From: JAJVID01 sp035714085
GTDB taxonomy: Bacteria > Acidobacteriota > Blastocatellia > RBC074
NCBI GenBank assembly: GCA_035714085.1
Contig: DASTMP010000196.1
Location: forward strand, 33,328-97,327
DNA length: 64,000 nt
Direction: 5' to 3'
The notes beneath the pieces are model-generated. The model ran no database searches. It was not told where the DNA came from and saw only the letters and a program-made list of their open reading frames with translations. This document shows, piece by piece, positions 1 to 6,952 of this stretch (the first letter of the stretch is position 1; each line of letters opens with the position of its first letter). The position numbers and the translations under genes were made by a program.

Positions 1-1
1 C

Positions 2-2821
2 GCTAGCGGCTTTGCGAGCGCCGTGACCGAAAGCGCGGAACTGCTGGTCGGACGCGCCACAACGCTCGATTACAACCTCAATCCAGGCGCAGCCGCCGAG
101 ACCGTGACGGTCACCGCGGAAACGCCGATCGTGGACACTCAAAAGACCGACGTCGGGTTGAACATCACGCCGCAGCAGTTGAACGACCTGCCGCTGAATG
201 GGCGCGATTTCGCCAACCTGGCCATCCTCGCGCCTGGCGCGAAACCGGTTGACTCTTATGACCCGACCAAGAACCGCATCGCCGTCTTTGGCATCAACGG
301 CTCCAGCGGTCGGAACGTCAACGTCACCGTCAACGGCGTTGACAACAAGGACAACACTGTCGGCGGCCCGGTCATGCAACTCCCGCTCGGCGCCGTGCAG
401 GAGTACGTCATCAGCACGCAGCGCTTTTCAGCGGCGAACGGGCGGAGTGAAGGCGCGGCGGTCAATGTGGTGTCCAAGTCAGGCTCGAACGCGTTCCACG
501 GCGGGGCCTATGTCTATGAGCGCAATGAGCGCTTCAACGCCACTGAAGTTGATCCAATCACTGGAGAGACGCGCCTGAGCAAATCGCCCTACAGCCGGCA
601 ACAGTACGGCGGTTCGATCGGCGGGCCGGTATACAAGGACAAGACCTTCTTCTTCTTCGCATTCGAAAAGGCGCGCGAGATAACCAATATTATCGTCAAC
701 TCGGACGCATTGGCCGAGTTGAACTTGGTCAAGAGCCTCGGCGCGCAACCGGCGGCCAATATCCCAACGCCCTATCGCGACACGCGCTACAACGGACGGC
801 TCGATTATCGATTCAACGAGAAGCACAACGCCTTCCTGAGTTACACCGCGCAGTCGAACAAGGGCGAGAACGATCAGTCTGGCGCGACCAACGACCTGAC
901 GGGCGGCAACTTCACCAAGAACGAGCTGCAGATCGCCAACGCGACGCTCGTTTCGACCCTGACGTCGAACATCGTCAACTCGTTCACTACCGGCTTCCAG
1001 TATTGGAACAACCTGATTGACAGCGCTCAGAAAGTCCCGAATGTGACCTTTCCGGGCAGCATATTCTTCGGAACTAACGTCAACGTGCCGCAGCAATCCT
1101 ATCAGCGCAAGTGGCAATTCCGCGACGACATCTCGATCATCAAGGGCAGGCATTCATTCAAGACCGGCTTCGACTTCGTGTGGGAGCCGCAACTGGGCGG
1201 CTTCTTCGAATTCAACCCGACGCCTGAATTCGATTTTCTTGAGAAGCCCAGCGCGATTCTCGCCAATACCGCCAAATACCCGCAGGGCCTCGCCTCGCCA
1301 GGCGCGCTCAAAGGCATGACTGCGACGGCCGGCGACCCTTATTTCAACCTGCCGGGCGGCGCCAAGATGTTCGGCGTCTATTTTCAGGATGATTGGAAAT
1401 TCTCGTCACGCCTGACGCTCAATCTCGGCGTGCGCTACGACAGAGATTCCAACCTGCTTGCGGGGGATACCGTTCAATCGGCCAGCCGCACTTATCAAGC
1501 GCTCAAAGCGATCAACAGCCCCTACGCCGCCGACCTGCCTCACGACGATGGCCGCAACATCAGCCCGCGCATCGGCTTCGCTTACGATATTTTTGGCAAC
1601 AGCAAGCATGTACTGCGCGGCGGCTATGGCTTATACTATGGTCAGACGTTCCTAAATATCCCGCTGTTCATGATTCAGCAGACCAACCCGACGCTCTTCG
1701 CCACGGTTTTCTCGATCACCAGCACGGGTCCGGGCGACCCGAAAGCCGGTATCGTGCCTGGGACGAACATCAAACTGTCGGACTACCGCTTCGGCGTTGA
1801 CCCACTGCCGACGATTCCGGCCGCGCCGGCTCAATTATCCGCCGGTAACGTGGGACGCTTGATAGATCCGAACTATCGCAATCCGTACACCCAGCAATTC
1901 AACGTCGGTTACTCCTATGAACTGACGCCCACTTCGGCCATCGAGGTCGAATACACGCACGTGCTGGGCTTGCGCGAATCGAAGACGATCAATATCAACC
2001 CGCAACGCGTCGCGTTGCTCCCGCCCGGTTCAACCGACACGCCGCCGCGCGAACTGGACGCAGCCTTTGTCGCTGCCGGCCTGCCCAAGCTCGGCCGCAT
2101 CGACGTGGAGTCATCGGTCGGTCGCGCGCGCTACGACGGGTTGAACCTTTCGTATCGCCGCCGGCTGAGCAATCGCTTCAGCGTCAACGCCAGCTATGTG
2201 CTGTCGCGGGCGGTGGCTTACAACGGCGCCTCGGCTGCCTTCCGCAACCGCGCGACCGATGTGGACGACATTTTCGCCGGGCATGACTTCGGCCCCACTC
2301 CGAACGACGAGCGTCATCGCTTTGTGGTGAGCGGTCTTGTCGATCTGCCGAAGGGCATTCAGTTCGCGCCGATTATGCAAATCGCTTCGGCTCGCCCCTA
2401 CAATTCATCAATGGACATCAGCGACCTTTTCAGTTTCGGCAGCGGCGTGGGCGCCATTCACGCCATAGTCAACACTTCGGCGCCGGATGACCTGTTGGCC
2501 AACAAGGACAAAAGCGCGGCCGATCTGGTCAATTGCCTGGCGGCTGGTAGTTGCGTCCAAGCGCCTTTTGACAACCTGCGCGGGCAGGCCTTCTTCCAGT
2601 TGGACGCTCGCGTCAGCAAGGACATCAAGTTAAGCGAGCGAGCCAAGCTGAAGTTGATCTTCCAGGCTTTCGATCTGACCAACCGCGCCAACTTCGGCAA
2701 CAGCTTCGACGGGAACGTCAACAGTTCAACTTTCCGTAAACCGCTCGGCTTCATCACGCCCAGTGGCGTGTTTGTGCCGCGTTCGTTCTCCGGCGAGTTC
2801 GGAGCGCAGTTCATCTTCTAA
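2..2821 (+). CDS. TonB-dependent receptor, Oar-like (5' partial)
   Basis: The frame is open to the left edge, so the true start and the signal peptide lie outside; a GTG at 23 is only the first in-window start codon. What remains, about 939 residues, begins at the end of a carboxypeptidase-like regulatory domain (AAAETVTVTAETPIVDT). A plug domain follows (QQLNDLPLNGRDFANL), then a long beta barrel that ends in Phe (GAQFIF), as expected for an outer-membrane barrel. The large extracellular-loop-rich barrel and the NGRD plug motif are typical of the Oar/CarboxypepD_reg TonB receptors that are numerous in Acidobacteriota, where substrates are mostly unknown and often assumed to be glycans or peptides. 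A terminator-like hairpin follows within 25 bp. Confidence 0.9.
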   Translation, partial: ASGFASAVTESAELLVGRATTLDYNLNPGAAAETVTVTAETPIVDTQKTDVGLNITPQQLNDLPLNGRDFANLAILAPGAKPVDSYDPTKNRIAVFGINGSSGRNVNVTVNGVDNKDNTVGGPVMQLPLGAVQEYVISTQRFSAANGRSEGAAVNVVSKSGSNAFHGGAYVYERNERFNATEVDPITGETRLSKSPYSRQQYGGSIGGPVYKDKTFFFFAFEKAREITNIIVNSDALAELNLVKSLGAQPAANIPTPYRDTRYNGRLDYRFNEKHNAFLSYTAQSNKGENDQSGATNDLTGGNFTKNELQIANATLVSTLTSNIVNSFTTGFQYWNNLIDSAQKVPNVTFPGSIFFGTNVNVPQQSYQRKWQFRDDISIIKGRHSFKTGFDFVWEPQLGGFFEFNPTPEFDFLEKPSAILANTAKYPQGLASPGALKGMTATAGDPYFNLPGGAKMFGVYFQDDWKFSSRLTLNLGVRYDRDSNLLAGDTVQSASRTYQALKAINSPYAADLPHDDGRNISPRIGFAYDIFGNSKHVLRGGYGLYYGQTFLNIPLFMIQQTNPTLFATVFSITSTGPGDPKAGIVPGTNIKLSDYRFGVDPLPTIPAAPAQLSAGNVGRLIDPNYRNPYTQQFNVGYSYELTPTSAIEVEYTHVLGLRESKTININPQRVALLPPGSTDTPPRELDAAFVAAGLPKLGRIDVESSVGRARYDGLNLSYRRRLSNRFSVNASYVLSRAVAYNGASAAFRNRATDVDDIFAGHDFGPTPNDERHRFVVSGLVDLPKGIQFAPIMQIASARPYNSSMDISDLFSFGSGVGAIHAIVNTSAPDDLLANKDKSAADLVNCLAAGSCVQAPFDNLRGQAFFQLDARVSKDIKLSERAKLKLIFQAFDLTNRANFGNSFDGNVNSSTFRKPLGFITPSGVFVPRSFSGEFGAQFIF

Positions 2822-2841
2822 CGCGTATACACGATCACCCT

Positions 2842-2891
2842 GGCTCTTCATCACGGCAAGCTCCTCGTTCGTGATGAAGAGCCGATTTTGT
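2842..2891 (+). terminator. Rho-independent-like terminator after the TonB receptor
   Basis: A perfect 13-bp inverted repeat (GGCTCTTCATCAC at 2842-2854 and its complement at 2871-2883) encloses a 16-nt loop. A T-rich tail (GATTTTGTTTG) follows. It sits 20 bp after the receptor stop codon. Confidence 0.65.
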
Positions 2892-2894
2892 TTG

Positions 2895-3092
2895 TTCGAG
2901 GAGACTGAGTTGTCACGAATCTATGCCGGCGTCGACCCGCCGGAGCGCCGCTTCTTTCGCGTGATCGAGAAGCTGGGAATGAAGTTCAACCGAAAGACTG
3001 CCGTCAATGGAGTGAAAGCCCTCCACTACGTGATGAGCAGCGACGATTACAAAATTCATTTAGAGCTTGACAGTAAATTGGACGTTGAGTAG
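2895..3092 (+). pseudogene. C-terminal remnant of a GNAT (RimJ/RimL-type) acetyltransferase
   Basis: The stretch encodes about 65 residues that read like the last third of a GNAT N-acetyltransferase. The segment VDPPERRFFRVIEKLGMKF matches the conserved 'N/P..S..v.EKlGf' acetyl-CoA-proximal helix, and ALHYVMSSDDY matches the terminal strand. The acetyl-CoA pyrophosphate-binding loop (Q/RxxGxG/A) and the N-terminal half are absent. The reading frame continues upstream only into the terminator hairpin of the TonB receptor, with no credible start there. I read it as a decayed fragment left by a rearrangement. It could instead be a small expressed protein starting at the ATG at 2874, but that codon lies inside the hairpin stem. 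Confidence 0.55.
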
Positions 3093-3460
3093 TATGCGCG
3101 CCGTGTTTGTCACCGCGCCGATTCTGGCGCAGCCCAATGCACAATTAGAACGCTTAGGATAACGATAGTAAACGACAGTATTGTTGTGGACACCCAAAGT
3201 TTTATCAGAGTAAAAGCCGCACACGAAGCCGCAGTTCCCACCGTCTCGGTTTCGGTCGCGGTTTTTTTGCTTTGAGTGGTTGCCCCGCGGATTCAGGCAT
3301 CGGCTTTTCCCAGAGGTCCGGCCAGAAGTTTAGCCGAAGACTTCAGAGCTGCGGATTACTGAGCGAGCGGGACGTGAAGTTAACCTGACGAGGCCCGGCG
3401 CGGGCGCGAACCCCGGAGTCGAGATTCGTCGTTCAATGATCCCCAGGAGGTAGTTTCACC
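3093..3460. other. Intergenic region, probable long 5' leader of the cold-shock gene
   Basis: No gene is recognised in these 368 bp. A GC-rich block followed by seven T residues (3256-3270) could end transcription from the left, but I cannot draw a convincing stem. The last 150 bp probably hold the csp promoter and its leader; cold-shock genes commonly have long structured leaders, but none is demonstrated here. Confidence 0.3.
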
Positions 3461-3676
3461 ATGGCAGAGAAGAAATTAGGCAAAGTCAAATGGTTCAACA
3501 GCGCCAAAGGCTACGGTTTTATCGAACAGCCTGAAGGCGGTGGAGATGTTTTCGTCCACTATTCCTCGATCCAGATGGATGGCTTCAAGACCCTGGATGA
3601 AGGGCAGGAAGTGGAATATGAACTGGTGCAGGGGCCAAAGGGCAAACAAGCCGAAAAAGTGATCATGGTTCGATAA
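3461..3676 (+). CDS. Cold-shock domain protein, CspA family
   Basis: This 71-residue single cold-shock domain is a nucleic-acid-binding OB fold that acts as an RNA chaperone in the cytoplasm. The RNP1 motif appears as KGYGFIE (residues 16-22) and RNP2 as VFVHYSSI (residues 30-37), with the WFN start of strand one at residues 11-13. The ATG is preceded by AGGAGG about 10 nt upstream, which fixes the start. Length and motifs are normal for the family. The gene stands alone and is followed by a strong intrinsic terminator. Whether it is cold-induced or constitutive cannot be told from the sequence. Confidence 0.96.
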   Translation: MAEKKLGKVKWFNSAKGYGFIEQPEGGGDVFVHYSSIQMDGFKTLDEGQEVEYELVQGPKGKQAEKVIMVR

Positions 3677-3698
3677 CACGACCCTCTCAGCAACGCCG

Positions 3699-3734
3699 AT
3701 GCCTTGCTCGCGAAAACGGGCAAGGCATTTTTTG
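3699..3734 (+). terminator. Intrinsic terminator of the cold-shock gene
   Basis: A 9-bp perfect stem (ATGCCTTGC / GCAAGGCAT) with a 12-nt loop is followed directly by six T residues. It lies 22 bp after the csp stop and separates it from the convergent methyltransferase gene. Confidence 0.9.
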
Positions 3735-3758
3735 TCGGCCGCCTCAGCAGTGTTCCCA

Positions 3759-4256
3759 TCATCGCGCCGAATTGTTGATGCGTGGAATCCAGCGAGGCGT
3801 AGTGGCGAGGTAATCCGAATACGATTCGCCGAATTTCCGCTTCAGGGCAGGCTCTTCGTAAAACACGACGAAGAGATGCTGCCAGGTAAAGGCGGTCACG
3901 GCGTATACGAGCAGCGCGCCTGATCTGAAGAGCCAGGCTTCTCCGAACAGCGCCAGCAGAACCCCAACGTACATCGGGTTTCTGACGAACCGGTAAAGTC
4001 CCCGGGCGACCAGGCGCTTCGGCGGGTCAATCGGCGCGGGCGTCCCTTTGCCTGTTGAGGCGAAATCCCACGCGCATCGGAAATAGATCGCCGCGCCGAC
4101 CGCCATCGGAATCAGGCCGAAAAGCTGAAACAGCCCCGTGCGCGCGCCGATATCCGTGAATGCTGACGAGCTCCTCGACAGAAGCAAATACGGGATCAGC
4201 GCGACTACCGCGCCCGGCGCGATGATCGTGAAGATCAATGTCTTGAGCCAGACCAT
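3759..4256 (-). CDS. Isoprenylcysteine carboxyl methyltransferase-like integral membrane protein
   Basis: This is a 165-residue membrane protein of the ICMT/PEMT-like methyltransferase family. Hydrophobic segments lie near residues 5-25, 45-65 and 95-130. The signature RGLYRFVRNPMYVGVLL and a C-terminal EEPALKRKFGESYSDY form the SAM- and substrate-binding region known in this family. The start at 4256 is chosen because GGAGG lies 6 nt upstream of that ATG; the frame stays open to 4316 without a comparable site. In bacteria such proteins methylate lipid or small-molecule substrates at the membrane, and the substrate here is unknown. It follows the slipin gene by 72 bp on the same strand and is probably cotranscribed with it and the YtrA-type regulator. 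Confidence 0.8.
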   Translation of the reverse strand: MVWLKTLIFTIIAPGAVVALIPYLLLSRSSSAFTDIGARTGLFQLFGLIPMAVGAAIYFRCAWDFASTGKGTPAPIDPPKRLVARGLYRFVRNPMYVGVLLALFGEAWLFRSGALLVYAVTAFTWQHLFVVFYEEPALKRKFGESYSDYLATTPRWIPRINNSAR

Positions 4257-4328
4257 ATGAACCTCCGCATAGGCAAAAGCGGGAGTCGCGCAAACGCCGG
4301 CGCCCGCTTTCCTCATTTCACAAAATGC

Positions 4329-5276
4329 TCACTTGACGGGAACCGGAGTCTGTTCGCCTTCGCCTTTGGCCAGTTGTTGTTGGCGCATCGCCGCCGCGCC
4401 CAGCAAACCTCCCATCCCCATCGATTCGACGGCCGTGCTCGGCACGATCATCATCGCGCCCTTCTCTTTCAGCCCTTCGTAGAGCATGTTCATCGCGCGC
4501 AGGTGGAGCGCCGTCGGGTTTTCGTGATATGCCGCTGCGGCCTGCTCGAAGAGTTTCGCGATCTCGACCTCGGCCTGGCCGAGGATGATGCGGGCCTGTT
4601 TTTCGCGCGAGGCCTGGGCTTCGCGCGACATCGCGTCCTGCAACGCGTCGGGGATCACCACGTCGCGCATCTCGACCGACTGAACCGTCACGCCCCAGGG
4701 CGTGGTGCGCTCGTCGATCAACCTTTGCAACTCGTCTTCGATCTTTTCGCGACCGCGCAGCAGATCGGTCAGCGCGGTTCTGCCGATGATGTCGCGGAGC
4801 GCCGTCTGCGCCGCCCAACTCACTGCCTGGCCGTAATCCTGCACCTCCAGCGCGGCCTTCTCGGGGTCGTAAACCATCCAGAAGAGCACCGCGTCAACGT
4901 TCACGGGCACGGTGTCGGCGGTCAGCGTCTCTTCGGCTGCGAAGTTGGTCGTGATGATTCGCTGATCGATGTAAGTCGAAACCGAATCGATCAGCGGCAT
5001 GACCCAGAACAGCCCGGGGCCGCGCAAGCCTGTGTAACGCCCTAATCGCAGCACTACCGCTTTTTCCCATTGCTTCGCCACGCGCGGGGACAGCGCCGCG
5101 ATCACTCCCACCAACGCCCCGAGTATCACGCCGAGTGGATTATTTGTCAGAACGCTGGCCAATACTCCCAGACCTAACGAGCCGACCAGCGTCAACCCCG
5201 AAACCACGTTCGGCCGCGGAGGGTTGGGAACAGGAGTCTCCTTTCTTTTCTCTCTGATGATAGACATTGTAGGCAT
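4329..5276 (-). CDS. Slipin / stomatin-like SPFH (band 7) membrane protein
   Basis: This 315-residue protein has a hydrophobic hairpin at about residues 26-65 (two segments separated by TNNP) and then an SPFH domain. Recognisable parts are EKAVVLRLGRYTGLRGPGLF, DQRIITTNFAAEETLTADTV and VPVNVDAVLFW. A coiled-coil tail (SREAQASREKQARIILGQAE) and the conserved 'YEGLKEKGAMMIVPS' end complete the slipin pattern. Slipins form oligomeric scaffolds in membrane microdomains. The ATG at 5276 has GGAG 7 nt upstream, and it begins 2 nt after the stop of the GntR gene, indicating translational coupling. The usual partner of many slipins, an NfeD protease-like protein, is not next to it. Confidence 0.92.
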   Translation of the reverse strand: MPTMSIIREKRKETPVPNPPRPNVVSGLTLVGSLGLGVLASVLTNNPLGVILGALVGVIAALSPRVAKQWEKAVVLRLGRYTGLRGPGLFWVMPLIDSVSTYIDQRIITTNFAAEETLTADTVPVNVDAVLFWMVYDPEKAALEVQDYGQAVSWAAQTALRDIIGRTALTDLLRGREKIEDELQRLIDERTTPWGVTVQSVEMRDVVIPDALQDAMSREAQASREKQARIILGQAEVEIAKLFEQAAAAYHENPTALHLRAMNMLYEGLKEKGAMMIVPSTAVESMGMGGLLGAAAMRQQQLAKGEGEQTPVPVK

Positions 5277-5278
5277 TT

Positions 5279-5674
5279 TCAATCTCCTTTTTTGCGCCTG
5301 CCCGTGAGGTGTTCGATCACCTCGTCGAGGGAGAAGCTGAGGTTGTGAGCCTCGGCCAGAATCCGATCCGCGAACGCGCGCAACTCCCGTTCGCGGCTCT
5401 GTTTGCTCGCGCGCTTCAAAATCCCGTCCTGGCGCGCGCTCACGAACGTCCCGACGCCCCGCCGCGTTTCCAAAATCCCCACGCGCTCGAGCTCCGCGTA
5501 AACCTTCGCCACAGTGTTGGCGTTAATCTTCAAATCGACAGCCAACTGCCGCACGGTCGGCAGCTGTTCGCCGACGCGCAACCGGTCGGTGGCGATGGCG
5601 AAGCGGATCGCCCGCTCGAGCTGCGCGTAGATCGGCGTCGGGTCTGCAGCGTTGATGTGAAACCGGTCTTCCAT
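5279..5674 (-). CDS. GntR-family transcriptional regulator, YtrA subfamily
   Basis: This 131-residue regulator has a winged helix-turn-helix at residues 10-75. PIYAQLERAIRFAIATDRL, GEQLPTVRQLAVDLKINANT and VGTFVS are canonical GntR motifs. The short C-terminal region of about 50 residues lacks a FadR-, HutC- or MocR-type effector domain, which places it in the YtrA subfamily. YtrA regulators are usually autoregulatory repressors of operons for ABC transporters or membrane proteins; here the downstream genes are a slipin and a membrane methyltransferase. A palindrome 33 bp upstream (5707-5728) is the likely operator. No ABC transporter is present, which is unusual for the subfamily. Confidence 0.9.
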   Translation of the reverse strand: MEDRFHINAADPTPIYAQLERAIRFAIATDRLRVGEQLPTVRQLAVDLKINANTVAKVYAELERVGILETRRGVGTFVSARQDGILKRASKQSRERELRAFADRILAEAHNLSFSLDEVIEHLTGRRKKGD

Positions 5675-5706
5675 CGCTCAAATTTCGCCCAGGCTTGCTT
5701 GCCACA

Positions 5707-5728
5707 TTGTACTACGACAATAGTACAA
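5707..5728 (-). promoter_or_regulatory. Palindromic operator candidate for the YtrA-type regulator
   Basis: A perfect 8-bp inverted repeat TTGTACTA-N6-TAGTACAA lies 33 bp upstream of the regulator start codon. Spaced GTAC-type palindromes just upstream of the regulator are the known operator form in YtrA systems. Binding is inferred, not shown. Confidence 0.65.
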
Positions 5729-5792
5729 GTCGAGTTTCGTAATTTTCAACCCGCGCCGAATCAAATTTGGAGACTATTTGCCACCGCAGCCA

Positions 5793-5878
5793 CCGCAGCC
5801 ACAGAGAAAGCGAGGCGGAGAGAGGGACCGCAAACGCCGCTTTGCTTTTCTAGCTCTCCTTCTCTGTGTCTGCGGCGC
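5793..5878. repeat. CACAGAG-family intergenic inverted repeat, copy 1
   Basis: Left arm 5793-5808 (CCGCAGCCACAGAGAA) pairs with 5860-5875 with one mismatch in 16. It lies between the divergent GntR and thiD genes. The same CACAGAG/CTCTGTG theme recurs at 19317-19412 and 52776-52833. Confidence 0.7.
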
Positions 5879-5964
5879 CTATGAAACCGCTGTAATGAAT
5901 TTGGCTGACGCCCAAGATGATGTTATGATCCGGCGCGGACCTACCACATAGAGTGTTTCTGAAG

Positions 5965-6810
5965 ATGTTGACGGTAATGTCAATTGCGGGTTTCGATCCA
6001 TCGGGCGGCGCGGGCGCGTTGGCCGATATAAAGACTTTCGCGGCGATGGGGTGTTTCGGAACCGCGGCCGTCACCTCGCTGACATTTCAAAACACCGTGG
6101 CCGTTTACGGCGCCTCGCATCAGACGGCTGAAGCGCTGCGCGCGCAGATCGAACCGGTCATCGACGACTTCAAGATCGCGGCGGTCAAGATTGGGATGAC
6201 GCCCACGCGTGAGCTGATCGAGGTCGTCGCCGAGATCATCGAAAAAAAACGCCTGCCGAATGTAGTGGTTGATACGGTGATTCGTTCCACCAGCGGATAC
6301 GATCTGATGGACGCGGAGGCGATTGGATTTTTGATCGAGCGGCTGTTGCCTCTGGCCGACGTGATCACGCCGAATATGGCCGAAGCCGAGCGGCTGACCG
6401 GCTCGGAGGTGAAAGACCTGGAAGGAATGAAGAGGGCGGCCGAGCGAATTCACGAGATGAGCGGCGCGCCAAAATCGCGGAGAACGTCGCGGCGCGCTGC
6501 GCTGGTCAAAGGCGGGCACCTGAAAGACGAGGCCACTGACATCCTTTTCGACGGACGCGAATTCCACATTTTTAAAGCGCAGAAGATCGAGACGCGCGAC
6601 GCGCACGGCACTGGTTGCTCGCTCTCGTCGGCGATTGCCGCCCTGCTGGCGCAGGGCTGCGAGATTCCCGAAGCCGTCGCTCGCGCAAAGCAATATCTAT
6701 CGGAGATATTGCGCTCCGCCCCGGACATAGGTCACGGGGCGCGGCCTTTGAACCATTTCCCGATGATTCGGCAAATGAGCGGGAGATCGGGAGTGGGGAA
6801 TGGGGAGTAG
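5965..6810 (+). CDS. thiD: Hydroxymethylpyrimidine/phosphomethylpyrimidine kinase
   Basis: This 281-residue ribokinase-fold enzyme phosphorylates HMP and HMP-phosphate for thiamine biosynthesis. The N-terminal SIAGFDPSGGAGALADIKTF, the GMTPTRELIEVV segment, the LADVITPNMAEAERLTG motif and the C-terminal DAHGTGCSLSSAIAALLAQG (anion hole and catalytic Asp) are diagnostic for ThiD. The start at ATG 5965 gives the usual short lead before the first strand; a GTG at 5953 is possible, and neither has a strong ribosome-binding site. A basic insertion (residues about 168-178, APKSRRTSRRAAL) looks like a lineage-specific loop. No TPP riboswitch is recognisable upstream, and no other thi gene is near, so it stands outside a thiamine operon. 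Confidence 0.93.
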   Translation: MLTVMSIAGFDPSGGAGALADIKTFAAMGCFGTAAVTSLTFQNTVAVYGASHQTAEALRAQIEPVIDDFKIAAVKIGMTPTRELIEVVAEIIEKKRLPNVVVDTVIRSTSGYDLMDAEAIGFLIERLLPLADVITPNMAEAERLTGSEVKDLEGMKRAAERIHEMSGAPKSRRTSRRAALVKGGHLKDEATDILFDGREFHIFKAQKIETRDAHGTGCSLSSAIAALLAQGCEIPEAVARAKQYLSEILRSAPDIGHGARPLNHFPMIRQMSGRSGVGNGE

Positions 6811-6952
6811 GGGGAAGTGACTTTTCCATTCCCCGCATCAGTTCGGAGGTCGGAAATTTTCACGCAAATCGGCAAATTTCCCTCTGTTTTGCGTCTTTAT
6901 CATACATGAACGTGGCAATCCGTATAAATAACCGCCTTCATTCTCATTACTT

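Noticed and set aside
5880..5964. Possible TPP riboswitch before thiD
   Set aside because: The conserved CUGAGA and ACCUGAUCUGGAUAAUGC-like segments are not present in the short upstream region.
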